Assembly (NCBI RefSeq): GCF_905171775.1 | Contig: NC_053489.1 | Coordinates: 150,497,142-150,561,141 of the forward strand | Direction of reading: 5' to 3' | Origin: Rana temporaria | Lineage: Eukaryota; Chordata; Amphibia; Anura; Ranidae | DNA: 64,000 nucleotides | Shown here: one piece after another, positions 23,281-34,383 of the stretch | Layout of the letters: each line of letters begins with the position of its first letter | How positions within the stretch are numbered: position 1 is the first letter of the stretch | Made by a program: the position numbers and the translations under genes | Notes under the pieces: generated by a model | Seen by the model: the letters and a program-made list of their open reading frames with translations, nothing else | The model's database searches: none | What the model was told of the DNA's origin: nothing

Positions 23281-25029
23281 GTACCTATGAAGCAGGCTAT
23301 GCTGCTTGCTCCTGATTTGGACTACCGAACACTACCTCTTTATCTTCATAACATAGGCTGGAGGTGTTCTGAAATTTACAGAAGGGAACTTGGCAGGGCT
23401 AAAAGCACTGTTTGGGATCTCGGTACAACATAGGCAGAGTGCACAGGAAGCTTGGAGCTCAATGGATTTCTGTCAGGATCAACAATGGGGTCATTTGGGG
23501 GATTTTTGTACTATCTTGATCTAGTACTACCCCCCTAGGAGCTGCTGGTTTAGATTTTTGGGTCTACGCTCTGCCTATCAACCCCAGAAGTTTGGTTCAA
23601 ACCCTTCCTTGGCACAACTGGACCACACAACGATTGTGGAACCCACTGGCAGTTGGGAACCACAAAATTATATCATACAGTAATAAAGATACAGTTAAAT
23701 GTTATTACCTTGTACTGGCCACCTGTCCAAATGGTAATAGATAAGGCTCCACACAAAATGCAGTTTAACCAAGAAGTGTTTACTTGGTAGGTAAAATATG
23801 AAACAGAGTTAAACAAACAACAGTTGACTTTCTACAGGGCCCTGCAAGAGTCAATGGTAAAAGATTTAAGGAACAAGTTTAACCAGTACCGACCAAAGTT
23901 AGACCTGTGTAAGAACTCAGTGGAGGGATTTCCCCAATGCAGTACTACTAGCACTGGGGTACCTCTCCACTAGGCCTCAACCCGCTCTCAGGAGCAACAA
24001 TACTGTACAAATGAGTATAGAATATTAATACTATGTATATGAGTCTATATACTCTTTGGCTCCCCCTAGCGGGCAATTCTCAGACACGTGTCCAACTAAG
24101 TAAACTCAGTTAGTCAGACTGAATCCTGTAATCGTTCCTTCAGGTTAACTGAAGCCTTCGCTAGCTTTAGTTGGTGCACATTAACAATTTGTAATCTAAT
24201 AGGTACAGTATGAAGAAAAATGGAAAAACGAACATTCAAAGTAAATATATTCTGCTGGCGACACAGACGCCAATTCCTTCAATGCACAGTCACTACAGGA
24301 TGCAATGTATCCCTGCACTGACCCACTGAGACCTCGCCTCTCCGGTACGCTCCGTCTGTAGTGTCCCGGTTCTCGGGCCTCTCCGCAACTGGCATTCTTT
24401 GGTCCTCCGGGCAGCCGTCACAAAGTGCTGGTGGACAGGCGACTCTGGTTGCCGTGGAACGTAGGCCAAACACTGTGTCAAGGAACCCCCTCAGGATAGG
24501 CGATCTGCACTGGCGACTGTAGGCCCAGGCTTCTTAGGCCTAGGCACCCATGTAACAGGCCTCAGCACAGGCTTCCTGCTTGCTTTAAGTTGCCGTCCCA
24601 AGAAGCCGGATGCAAGCCTTACCTTCCTTTAAATAGCTTCTCCCAGAAGGCTGTGCGAGATGCAATCCACTTTGGTAGCACAGTGGCACTGTGGGCATTG
24701 TAGTCTGTTAAACACCCAAGGTAATGGAGTCTTTATCTCCCTGTACTTCAAGGTCCATAATGCATTGTTCTAATACAATTAAACCGAACAAGTCGTAGCA
24801 GTACAACAGTTGAACATCGGAGGGAGCTGAGTTCCTTCTCAATCACAAATTGTAGTCCTTTGGCTACATTGCAAAGTGACACCTTGCTACATTGACATTT
24901 CATGGCTTCCGTAACTGTGATAGGTAGTGAGGAAGTGAAATAACCATTTTACGCCCTTAGAAAGCCTGAAGGCAGTGATTGGTTTTTGGGGTCCTGTGCG
25001 TGGCTAGGCTGCCAAAAAGGCTCATGCAT
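23281..25029. other. Unclassified sequence, no gene
   Basis: GC content rises at 24250-24700. It could be a worn LTR or other dispersed repeat, but no paired ends, primer-binding site or retroviral-type motif were seen. Confidence 0.3.
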
Positions 25030-26430
25030 GTAGTATCCCTGTACTCAGGAGAAGCAGCAGAATGTATTTTGGGGTCTAATTCCACATATTTCCATGGCAT
25101 GTTTGAGCAATATATCATTTAGTGACAACTTTGTGCAAAACAAATTGTCTTTTTCCAGCAACTTGTGGCAAAATATAAAATATTCCATGGACTCGACATG
25201 CCTCTCAGCAAATAGCTTGGGGTGTCTACTTTCCAAAATGGGACAAAAAAGGGGGATGTATATCTACATATACTGGGACTTTAAATGGAGCACACAACGG
25301 GGGATAGTGTGCCCCCATCCCTAATCTGAATCCAAAAAATAAGAAAGTATGGGACTTTAAATGAGGCAGGCTAAAAACACAATATAAGTGTAAGGATTTA
25401 TTTGCATAAGTGGCAAATTTTGCAACATTGTATATGACAAGTAAATGATAAAAGCATAAACACCCTAAGGAATTGAGGGTAATACATTGCATACATATAA
25501 ACAAGATGTGAAACATGATTGCTATAACAGGGAAACTAATATAAATAGTTAATAAGTATGATGGAGTAAACCTTGTGATGTACAATTAATTCATACAAAT
25601 ATTGATGGAAATGGGGGGATTGCATCCTCAAAATCTTGACGCGTTTCGTCGATAATCCGACTCATCAGGAGAGGATGCTGAATATATGTAAGTAATAAAA
25701 GGTGGTCTAAATAAAAAAGCCCATGTTATGGAAGAGTAAAAAAGCTTATATAAAAAAGATGGTCAAATCCACACTTGCATCCCATTGGATATTGAGATCA
25801 GATGATCCTGGTATGTAGGAGTCACCATATCAGTCTCCCCGGGAGCTGAGGTATAGAAGTCCACCGGAACACCAGACCCACACTGGAGCGCCCCCAACAA
25901 GTGACGTATATAGTATAATGAGTATTATGCCAATGTTGGCAGGTATAATCTGTAAGATAAATAGAACGTTTTGTATATAGTAAACCGGGCAGCACTGTCA
26001 CAGTGAAATATGTGGGAAAGGACAGTGAATTATAACAAGCAAGAAGGAAATTGGGATACATAAGAGAGATGGTGAGATTCAAATACAAGATAAAGCGTAG
26101 GCAAAAATACACCTACTAGGTGATGTGTGTAAGAAATTAGTTAGTGGCAGATACGAAGTGTTGGTGTGTGGTGAATCAGACAGTGCGACCCGATCGTCTA
26201 GTCAGCTGTCAATGGGGACGCCTAGGTGGGCGCCGGCTATATAGGGAGGACAAATACCAACGTCACGCAGGAGTGACTAAAAAAGTGGCACACATACAAG
26301 TGGTACCCCTTTCCGAATAAGGGTAACACCAAGTTCCACACTATCTAATGTAATCAGGGACTCATCACTGCAAACAACTTGATCAGGAGTAAACAAGGCT
26401 GCAAAACGTTTGTTGAAGTAGTTTACCAGG
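25030..26430 (-). mobile_element. Penelope-like element terminal (pLTR-like) region
   Basis: The assignment rests on the hammerhead motif at 25622-25678, a hallmark of Penelope-like long terminal repeats. On the minus strand a GC-rich promoter-like stretch lies upstream (about 26170-26260, containing 'ctatatagccggcgcc'). No RT is adjacent. Boundaries are approximate; an L1 3' end starts at about 26453. Confidence 0.45.
25622..25678 (-). ncRNA. Hammerhead ribozyme (type I, minimal)
   Basis: The minus strand reads stem I arm GCATCCTC, then TC, the core CTGATGA, stem II GTCG-GATTAT-CGAC, the core GAAA, a very short CGC stem III, the cleavage triplet GTC, then AAGATTTT and the second stem I arm GAGGATGC. 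All conserved core bases of the hammerhead are present and both helices pair perfectly. Predicted cleavage is just after GTC, between 25638 and 25637. The tiny stem III is typical of Penelope-associated hammerheads, reported to act best as dimers. Confidence 0.85.
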
Positions 26431-26452
26431 GGCCAAATTTTTTTTTGATTAC

Positions 26453-27410
26453 AAACGTTTTTATTGTAACATTAAAAAGGCAAAACAAAAAATAAAAATC
26501 ATATAGAAAGACATCAAATAATCATGCAACAGTGTACATCATGAAAAAAGACATCCAAAGCGTAATATAAAAAAATTGAAACTAAAAACAAATTCCAAAG
26601 CTAACAGAAAAAGACCTGAATAAAAAATACATAAGGTCTTATTTGTCATGGCATAACAATCTCACATAGACTTTAGCTTCATTCCAACAAAATGTGCTTA
26701 TGCGTCTTCCAAGGTTCCCATCTACTATCAAATAGATGTATCCTATCCTGTAGCGTATACAATATCCTCTCCATATTCATCACCATATCAATCATGTCAT
26801 AAAGGAGGTTTGAGGTATAACAGGGGACTTCCAGTGAAGCGCAATGGCCCAGAGAGTAGCTATGCATATAGTATGTATGAGACATTCTTCCCTGCGAAGG
26901 ATCCTAGGGATTGCCGCTCCAAGTAAACACATTGGGATCGTGAGTTCCAAAGAGGACCCAGATATCGCAGAGGCAACAGCAGTCACCTTTTTCCAAACAG
27001 GGGCGAGGAACTCACAATCCCAAAATATATGCCTGAATGTGCCCCGCATCTGACAGCCCCTAAAGCACAATCCAGACGCTCCCGGGAACATCCCCTGGAG
27101 TCTGAAAGGAGTGTAATACCATCTGGTCATTACCTTATAGGCTGTTTCTCTAACCGCTAGTGATTTAGTGGCCAGCATGGCGTCCCAATCGTCCAGTGTG
27201 AATTGTACATTACAGTCAGTTTCCCACTTTAGTCTGTAAGGAGGATCATCCGAAAAACCTGAAGCCAAAGAAGTTTTATAAAGAGTCAAGATGAGAAACT
27301 TAGCTCTAGGGGCTTCTCGGCAGATCCGTTCGTAGGCGGTGGAGGGGGAGGAAGGAGTTAGACCATAATGGGAAATATAAAAATGTCTAATTTGCATGAA
27401 ATGGAGGTAT
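26453..27410 (-). pseudogene. L1-like ORF2 C-terminal end, 5'-truncated copy
   Basis: The minus strand opens at 27397 with about 200 codons: MQIRHFYISHYGLTPSSPS, WDAMLATKSLAVRETAYKVM, TRWYYTPFRLQ, then CFRGCQMRGTFRHIFWDCEF (CCHC knuckle) and VWKKVTAVASAI. This matches the layout of the 7358-8200 part of the neighbouring L1 but is a different subfamily. A 3' UTR of about 340 bp ends in an A-rich tail at about 26455. It is 5'-truncated, as most LINE copies are. Confidence 0.85.
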
Positions 27411-27728
27411 TCCCAAATAGAGATGTACAGAACTGTTCGCCGGCGAATAGTTTGCGATGTTCGATCCGCCTCCTATTAATTAACATTGAGAAAACTTTGA
27501 CCCTCTACCTCACAGTCAGCAGACACATTCCAGCCAATCAGCAGCATACCCTCCCTCCCTGACCCTCCCACCTCTCGGGCAGCATCCATTTTAGATTCAT
27601 TCTGAACTTGCATTCTTAGTGAGAGGAGGGACAGAGTTGCTGCTGCTGATTTTATAGGGAAAGCGTTAGCTTAGACCAGTGTACTCCAGTCCTGAAAGAC
27701 TCATTTGATCTCTGCTGTTAGAACAGCA

Positions 27729-28270
27729 CCCCACACAGCCCTTGTTAGGGCTAATCAATCAGTCTGCTTGTTTTTTCTCTGTAATATGTGCTGCATGGTT
27801 TACAGAGAGAGACAGACAGAGAGAGAGAGAGAGTGTAATTTTTTGGAGTTAGATAGAGCAGGCAGGCTAGTCAGTTAATGTTACAGTGTGTAGAGGATAT
27901 ATATACATCACCAGGAGTTGTACATATATTTATACACTGTATAGTTTAGTTAGATTAGAGGTTCAGGGTGCTGTGTAATATACAGGGGTCCAGTGGTGCA
28001 GTGCTGTGTAATATAAAGGGGTCCAGTGGTGCAGTGCTGTGTAATGTAAAGGGGTCCAGTGGTGCAGTGCTGTGTAATGTAAAGGGGTCCAGTGGTGCAG
28101 TGCTGTGTAATGTAAAGGGGTCCAGTGGTGCAGTGCTGTGTAATGTAAAGGGGTCCAGAGGTGCAGTGCTGTGTAATGTAAAGGGGTCCAGTGGTGCAGT
28201 GCTGTGTAATGTAAAGTGGTCCAGTGGTGCAGTGCTGTGTAATGTAAAGGGGTCCAGAGGTGCTGTGTAA
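27729..28270. repeat. 542-bp block, first copy
   Basis: By eye identical to 29164-29705, offset 1435 bp. It contains an AG-rich tract, the hAT leader and the first part of the 39-bp tandem array. Confidence 0.85.
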
Positions 28271-28500
28271 TGTAAAGGGGTCCAGAGGTGCAGTGCTGTG
28301 TAATGTAAAGGGGTCCAGTGGTGCAGTGCTGTGTAATGTAAAGGGGTCCAGTGGTGCAGTGCTGTGTAATGTAAAGGGGTCCAGAGGTGCTGTGTAATGT
28401 AAAGGGGTCCAGAGGTGCAGTGCTGTGTAATGTAAAGGGGTACAGTGGTGCAGTGCTGTGTAATGTAAAGGGGTCCAGTGATGCAGGGTGCTATGTAAAG
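27965..28500. repeat. Tandem array, unit about 39 bp
   Basis: About 13 copies of a unit containing 'gtgctgtgtaatgtaaaggg' plus 'gtccagtggtgca'. The unit is a multiple of three bases, so long repetitive open frames exist on both strands (for example ITQHCTTGPLY repeats). These are not genes. Confidence 0.93.
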
Positions 28501-28639
28501 GGGTCCAGAGCTGTGGGGTGCTGTGTAATGTAAGGGGCCCAGTGGTGCAAGCTGCTGTGTAATATAAAGGGGTCCAGTGGTGCAGGGGGCTATGTAAATG
28601 GGCCCAGAGCTGTGGGGTGCTGTGTAATGTAAGGGGCCC

Positions 28640-28965
28640 AGGCTCACAGGGTAAACTGTGCCCATCTGTCCAGTGCCACATCTCATCTATATTGTGTTGG
28701 CACAGTTGATAAGATATAAAAACAAAATTCACTGCAATACATAATAGTAGTCATTTGTCTGCCAGGGTGTCTTCATCTCACAGGGTAAACTGTGCCCATC
28801 TGTCCAGTGCCACATCTCATCTATATTGTGTTGGCACAGTTGATAAGATATAAAAACAAAATTCACTGCAATACATAATAGTAGTAATTTTTCTGCCAGG
28901 GTGTCTTTGCCTCACAGGGTAAACTGTGCCCACCTGTCCAGTGCCACATCTCATATCTGGTGGCA
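28640..28965. repeat. Tandem array, unit about 131 bp
   Basis: Two and a half copies starting 'ctcacagggtaaactgtgcc' at about 28643, 28777 and 28911, each with 'ccagtgccacatctcat'. Confidence 0.85.
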
Positions 28966-29163
28966 CAGTAGCTTGCACGCATAGTACAACTAAACTAATC
29001 TAAAAAAAATTACAGGCAGAGGCAGGCCACCCCGCAGGGGCCGTCGTGGTCATGGTGCTGTGATTCCCTTTGGCCCTAGAATAATGCCCAGTGTTCAGAG
29101 GCCACGTACCCTGAACTCGAAAAGTTCTGAGGACATAGTCAGAGTTTGGTCTTTCACTGTGAA

Positions 29164-29705
29164 CCCCACACAGCCCTTGTTAGGGCTAATCAATCAGTCT
29201 GCTTGTTTTTTCTCTGTAATATGTGCTGCATGGTTTACAGAGAGAGACAGACAGAGAGAGAGAGAGAGTGTAATTTTTTGGAGTTAGATAGAGCAGGCAG
29301 GCTAGTCAGTTAATGTTACAGTGTGTAGAGGATATATATACATCACCAGGAGTTGTACATATATTTATACACTGTATAGTTTAGTTAGATTAGAGGTTCA
29401 GGGTGCTGTGTAATATACAGGGGTCCAGTGGTGCAGTGCTGTGTAATATAAAGGGGTCCAGTGGTGCAGTGCTGTGTAATGTAAAGGGGTCCAGTGGTGC
29501 AGTGCTGTGTAATGTAAAGGGGTCCAGTGGTGCAGTGCTGTGTAATGTAAAGGGGTCCAGTGGTGCAGTGCTGTGTAATGTAAAGGGGTCCAGAGGTGCA
29601 GTGCTGTGTAATGTAAAGGGGTCCAGTGGTGCAGTGCTGTGTAATGTAAAGTGGTCCAGTGGTGCAGTGCTGTGTAATGTAAAGGGGTCCAGAGGTGCTG
29701 TGTAA
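29164..29705. repeat. 542-bp block, second copy
   Basis: Identical by eye to 27729-28270. It starts abruptly after 'ctttcactgtgaa' and ends abruptly at the MITE beginning 29706. Confidence 0.85.
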
Positions 29706-30373
29706 CTCCCTTTTTTGACCCGTGTATCTATGCTCCTGATTCTCAGAATCAGTTTTGCATAGATACACTTAAGATCCGCCATCTGTAAGTCACTTACACT
29801 GGTGGATCTTAAATGCAATGACGCCGGCCGCCGCTGGATGGCATTTAAGTGAAGGAGTCATTTGCGTATGCAAATGATCCTTCTACGCCGATTCACGAAC
29901 GAGTTCGCGTCGCGTAACCGTCGCTAACGTCGTTTGCGTAAGCGGAAACTTACCCCTGCTATATGAGGGGTAAGTTTCCGCAAGTCTCGCGTAGGCCATG
30001 TTACGGATGGCGTCGGGTCCCCGTCATGTTTTTTCGTCGGATACGTCGTTTACGTAAGTCGTTCTTGAATACGACTTTACGTCAATGACGCACACGTCGG
30101 CGTCATTGACGTTTTCCGCCGAGAACTGGAGCATGCGCACTGGGCTTTTTGCAGCCCGGCGCATGCCCAGTTCTTTTGTATCGGGGGCGCGCTTCATTTG
30201 AATAGAAGCCGCCCCCTTGGAGATCCGCCAGGCTACGCCGGGACACTTACACTCCGCTGTCCCAACTTATGGAGCAAGTGGTTGGGGAATACAACACCTG
30301 CTCCAGTAAGTTGGGACAGCGGAGTGTAAGTGCCCTAAGCGAAGCTGGCGGAGATTTACTCAGAATATGGCCC
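29706..30373. mobile_element. Harbinger-like MITE, GGGCC family, left end lost
   Basis: The right end, reverse-complemented, is GGGCCATATTCTGAGTAAAT, related to the ends at 3401 and 56287. The interior carries the same 'acgtcgtttgcgtaagc' texture. A strong internal palindrome lies at 30235-30330 ('cacttacactccgctgtccc' and its complement). The left terminus is missing where it meets the 542-bp block. Confidence 0.65.
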
Positions 30374-30827
30374 ATTCACCTTAAGTCCAGAAATAGAGGC
30401 AAATTTATCCAGTACAGTGAACAAGTTAGGAAGGGAGGTTTGGTGTTGGGTCAGAAAGATCATAACATCATCTGCATGCATACAGAGTTTAGAAAGGGAG
30501 GATTCAAAGGGATAACCAGCAATATCTAAGTGTAATTTAATGGCGATTGCAAGGGGTTCTAAAGCTAGGGCAAATAATAAGGGAGATAAGGGGCATCCCT
30601 GGCGGGTACCCCTGCCCAGTGTAAAGAAGTCCGAGTTGCACCCTGGTAACTTAATTCTTGCTTTGGGTTGGTGATAGAGGGCCTGCACCCCACAAAGAAA
30701 TTCATCCCTGAAACCCATCTGTCGTAGGACAGAAAACAAATAAGGCCAGAGGACACTATCAAAGGCCTTATTAATGTCTCAAAAGGAGGACCTGATTGTT
30801 GTGTAGGTTAGCATCTTGAAGAACATT

Positions 30828-31187
30828 AAGGCTTCATTTCCATGGACATTTTTACAGCCACTTTTTTTAGCCTTTTTTACAGCTTAAAAACGCCTGTCCA
30901 TGTTTTTTTTTTTTTGAGCTGGAGCTCAAAAACGCTGCGGTAGCGTTTTTGAGTGTTTTTGCGCGTTTTTGAGCATTTTTTAACGTCTGGTGTTTTTACA
31001 GCTCTAAGCTGGAGCTTCAGAACGCACTGGTCCTGTTTTTTTTTGCAGCTTAAAAACGGCTCAGCCATCTACAGCTCAAAAACGTCATGGTGGGCATGAG
31101 GCCATAGACTAACATGGAGAGCTGTTTTTAAGCTGCAAAAAACACTCAGAAAAGTGGATGTAAATACGTCCATGGAAATGAAGCCTT
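30828..31187. mobile_element. MITE with AAGGCTTCATTTCCATGGAC ends (360 bp)
   Basis: The left end AAGGCTTCATTTCCATGGAC is matched exactly by the reverse complement of the right end. The interior is repeats of 'cgtttttgag' and 'agctcaaaaacg' forming hairpins. Non-coding. It lies inside L1 RT coding sequence. Confidence 0.88.
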
Positions 31188-31188
31188 A

Positions 31189-31377
31189 GGCCGGGTACTA
31201 ACGAACAAACATGTACGATGAAAGAGGTCCGTCGGACCGTTTTCACCGTACATGCCTGCCAGAGGGCTTCTGTACGATGGTTGTACTAACCATCGTACAG
31301 AAGTCCGCACGTAAAACACTACGCGGGGCGTGTCCGCGTCGTCGCGTCGCGTCGCGTTTGGTCGTGTGTACGGGGCC
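31189..31377. mobile_element. PIF/Harbinger-like MITE, type A, internally deleted (189 bp)
   Basis: Ends are GGCCGGGTACTAACGAACAA and GGCCCCGTACACACGACCAA (reverse-complemented), with TTA at 31186-31188 and 31378-31380. It matches the first half of 18287-18745, then jumps to the terminal bases through a 'gtcgcgtcgcgtcgcg' stretch. Confidence 0.88.
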
Positions 31378-31560
31378 TTAGAGCTAAGCGGATATTTTCT
31401 CTGATAAGCCTATTTGGGATAAAGCCTGATTGATCTGCAGAGGTCAACGTTTTAATAATGTTAGCCAATCTATCTGCCAGGGCATGACTGAAAAATTTTA
31501 GGTCATTATTAATGACCGAAATCAGTCTGTACGAGGGGCCGAATTTTGTAGAGCCGATTG

Positions 31561-32458
31561 TATCCAGGGTCTCCCCGACGATGACAGAGTTCATTGTCGT
31601 TGAAGTGCATGAACAGCAAGATCTGCTCGTATCGTGCCCTGGCCATGGAGGCAGAGAACAGGGGGAAATATGGTAAATTGGGTCAGTGGACCAATATGAC
31701 CGCAACTTACTGATTTTATTTATGCCCATGAGGAGGGATAGGCCCAGAAAAGTCTTACATTCGGAAACCGTAATTGGTTTCCAATCTCTGGCAAGAGAGG
31801 ACAACTGGGGATTAGCGGCGATGAATTGACCAGCATACAAATTGCTTTGGTCCACAATAGATCTATAGAGAAGTCCCGTGAAAAAAAGCAAATAAAGTGA
31901 CGTATAATCAACTGCTTCCACCTGAATTCCAGGTTGGCCAGTGAATGGGGGAAGTACGGATGCTGCAGAAGTGGTGGGCTCCCAATTAGGATTGACAAAT
32001 GCAGCAGGAAGGATCCTTTGGACATGACGGGCCTGCCTTTGTCTTCCTTGTGGCAGCGGGACACTACTCGTGCTTGCCACCTCGCCAGCTTGAACTGCAC
32101 TTATGGGACTCGCCACGTCACCACATGATACTGCACTGCTGGATGTACGACGAGGGTGTACTAGGCCGCTGGTGCTTGCCAGTTTACCAGAAGGATGAGC
32201 GGCACTAATACTGCTCTGCTCCATACGAGAGCCCTGCGGTTCTTGCACCTCAACAACAGCAGAAGAAGAACGGGGTCGGGTATGCCTGACCTTGTCAGGG
32301 ACCACAACGCTGTCGTCAGAGCTATCTGTCAGGGAGCCACTGCTGTCTACAGGATCTTATTCTGAGCCTGAATCTGACAGATGAGTGACTTCATCTTCAC
32401 TATCTGTCATGCTTAGAAACGTGTAGGCCTCTTCACTACTGTACCTTCGATTTGCCAT
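31561..32458 (-). pseudogene. piggyBac transposase, N-terminal half
   Basis: Starts at the ATG at 32458 with MANRRYSSEEAYTFL. A stop lies at codon 34 (32359-32357). It continues with an acidic Ser-rich region, a low-complexity linker, then WEPTTSA, YTSLYLLFFTGLLYRSIVDQ, SNLYAGQFIAA, CKTFLGLSLLMGINKI and YWSTDPIYH, matching the N-terminal fold of DDE_Tnp_1_7 (piggyBac/PGBD4-like) transposases. Two frameshifts follow; shifted frames show ARYEQILLFMHFNDN and RLYKIRPLV. The catalytic aspartates are absent. The adjacent L1 and MITE text makes a chimeric open frame that has no biological meaning. Confidence 0.85.
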
Positions 32459-32879
32459 TTTGGTCTCTAAATTTACTGGTACAGTAGTGAGACTCACAGG
32501 GGAAAAAAAGCTTCTAGACTGTCAGCAACTGTATCAAACGCTACCAAAAAAACTGTTAGTGATCGCAGGGATCAGGCCTGACTGCGAACGCTGCAGTTAT
32601 GTGTTTACTGTTTTGTAAGTGACAGTGATAGATTGATACTGCACTTGGGTGGGCTGGGCGGAGGGGCAAAATGCAGGTGCTAGCAGATATCTGGTCTGAT
32701 CCCGCTAACACTGCATTTTGGGAACCCTGAACTGCTGGAGACGCTAGTATAGATCTGATCAGATCAGATATTGATCCGTTCAGACACTATACTACTAAGG
32801 GAGGTGTATGCTGCGTGTGTGGGTGTTAGCGCTACTGGCACTAATCTAACGCTGCCTGGGGCAACGCAGACCCTATTTG

Positions 32880-33460
32880 ACACTTAAAACTAACTGATAT
32901 CACCCGTTGGGCAATCAGGTGGTTAAACCTTTATTGGGTTATAAATGGCGGGTGCCCTGACGCTATGAAAATACAAAACAAATTACCAGCGTCACCAGTG
33001 ACACTTATACAGTGATCACTGGTGACAGGGGGTGAAAGGGTTAACTAGGGGGCAATCAGGGGGTTAAAACCTTTATTAGGTTATAATATTGGGTACCTGA
33101 AGCTATAAAAACCTGACGGTGAACCTAAATAACTAACTGGCTAACTAGCGTCACCCCTGACACATACAGTGATCACTGGTGACAGGTGGTCAAAGGGTTA
33201 ACTAGGGGGCAATCAGGGGGTTAAAATCTTTATTAGGTAGTATATGGGGTACCTGACACTATAAAAACCTGACGGTGAATGTAAATAACTAACTGGCTAA
33301 CAAGCGTCACCCTTGACACCAATATAGCGATCAGAAAAAACATTGATTAGTGACACTGGCGACAGGGGGTGAAAGGGTTAACTGGGGGCAATCAAGGGGT
33401 TAAACCTTTATTAGGGAGGGTTAGGGGGGTACCCTAGACCTTAACAGGGCCTACCTCTAA
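32880..33460. repeat. Internal sub-repeats of the piggyBac leader
   Basis: Three to four imperfect copies (about 150-180 bp) of a unit containing 'gggggcaatcagggggttaa', 'aacctttattagg', 'aactaactggctaac' and 'cagtgatcactggtgacag'. Confidence 0.85.
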
Positions 33461-33904
33461 TTGCCCTAACACTTATAACAGTCACAAATTACACCAAATG
33501 CAGTGATCAGTAAATAAAAAAAAAACTCTAATTGGTGATACTGTTACAGGGGGTGCAGGGGTTAACTGGGGGGGGGTGATCGGTGGGTGATTGGGGGGTG
33601 ATTTGTGTGCCTATGTGCACTGGTGTTAGTGTAGTGTAGTGTCTCCTCGGCTCCCGAACGAAAAAAAAAGCTCGAGGAGAGATTACCTCACTTCCTCCTT
33701 CCTGTGTTTACAGTTCACTGGCAGGGGAAGCAGCTCACTCTTCAGGAGCAATGGTGAGGGGGAGCCATGAATCAGTGGCCTCCCCCTCAGGACGGATTGC
33801 TCCTGGAAACGATCACGGGTGGGTTGTAATGTATATATACGTTTCTCTGACTGCCCGTGCCATTCTGCCAACGCCATGAGGCGGTCGTCAAGTGGTTAAA
33901 CAGA

Positions 33905-34383
33905 CATTAAAGTGATACTAAAGTCACATTTTTTGTTTTAAAAAAACAAACATATACCTGCTCTGTGTAATGGTTTTGCACAGAGCAGCCCAGATCCTTT
34001 TCTTCTCAGGTCCCTCTTCAGCACTACTGGCCCCTCCCTCCTGCTGAGTGCCCCCAAAGCAAGCAGTTTGCTACAGGGGCACCCGAGCCACAGCTCCGTG
34101 TGTCCATTCAGACACAGAGCCATGACTCGGCCATGCCCCCCCTCTGTCCTCATTGGTTTACTGACGTTGATTGACAGCAGCCAATGGCGCCTGCTGCTGT
34201 GTCTCAGACAATCAGGAGGGAGAGTCTCAGACAGTCGAGTCGCTTGTACAACATCGCTGGATCGAGATGGGGCTCAGGTAAGTGTTAGGGGGGCTGAGGG
34301 GAGCTGCTGCGCACAGAAAGTTTTTAATTTGAATGCATAGAATGCAATAAGCTAAAAAAGAACTTCTGCCTTTACAACCACTC
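33905..34383. mobile_element. MITE, TTAAAGTGATACTAAAG family
   Basis: Left 'ttaaagtgatactaaagtc' pairs imperfectly with the right end read in reverse ('agtggttgtaaaggcagaag'). The interior has 'cctgctctgtgtaatgg', a 'gcacagagcag' inverted piece and a GC-rich centre. A relative starts at 35354. Confidence 0.55.

Larger units (their letters stand above)
27420..29163 (+). mobile_element. hAT element 5' region (leader with tandem repeats)
   Basis: The segment with 'agatagagcaggcaggctag', 'gtgtagaggatatatataca' and 'gtacatatatttatacactg' reappears reversed at about 56165-56255 inside the hAT element of 52561-57374. So this is the leader of a related hAT. No transposase follows; text stops at 29163, where a duplicated block begins. 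Confidence 0.6.
30374..31560 (-). pseudogene. L1-like reverse transcriptase fragment with two MITE insertions
   Basis: Minus strand: NDLKFFSHALADRLANI, LTSADQSGFIPNRLIREN, IRLAL (31545-31380), then two MITEs, then LQDANLHNNQVLLL, DINKAFDSVLWPYLF (motif A), RQMGFRDEFLCGVQALY, GRGTRQGCPLSPLLFALALE and CMHADDVMIFL (catalytic ADD). The reading is cut at 30373 by a MITE. One frameshift lies next to motif A. It is an L1-group RT, distinct from the copy at 7358-11928. Confidence 0.88.
31561..33895 (-). mobile_element. piggyBac element, 5' half
   Basis: The right terminus reads (minus strand) TTAA then CCACTTGACGACCGCC. TTAA at 33896-33899 is the piggyBac target site. A leader of about 1.4 kb with internal repeats precedes the transposase start at 32458. 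The left half of the element is missing: the transposase reading ends at about 31560 where L1 sequence begins. Confidence 0.8.

Noticed and set aside
24279..24481. Arg/Pro-rich short frames
   Set aside because: Overlapping frames in a GC-richer patch, no conserved motif; probably chance.
23281..25029. Possible solo LTR of a Gypsy or endogenous retroviral element
   Set aside because: No TG...CA ends with a 4-6-bp duplication, no primer-binding site or polypurine tract, and no internal coding region could be identified.
27950..28732. Open frames of 240-260 codons with TGPLYITQHCT repeats, also at 29385-29818
   Set aside because: Product of the 39-bp tandem array, whose unit is a multiple of three; open in two frames and on both strands.
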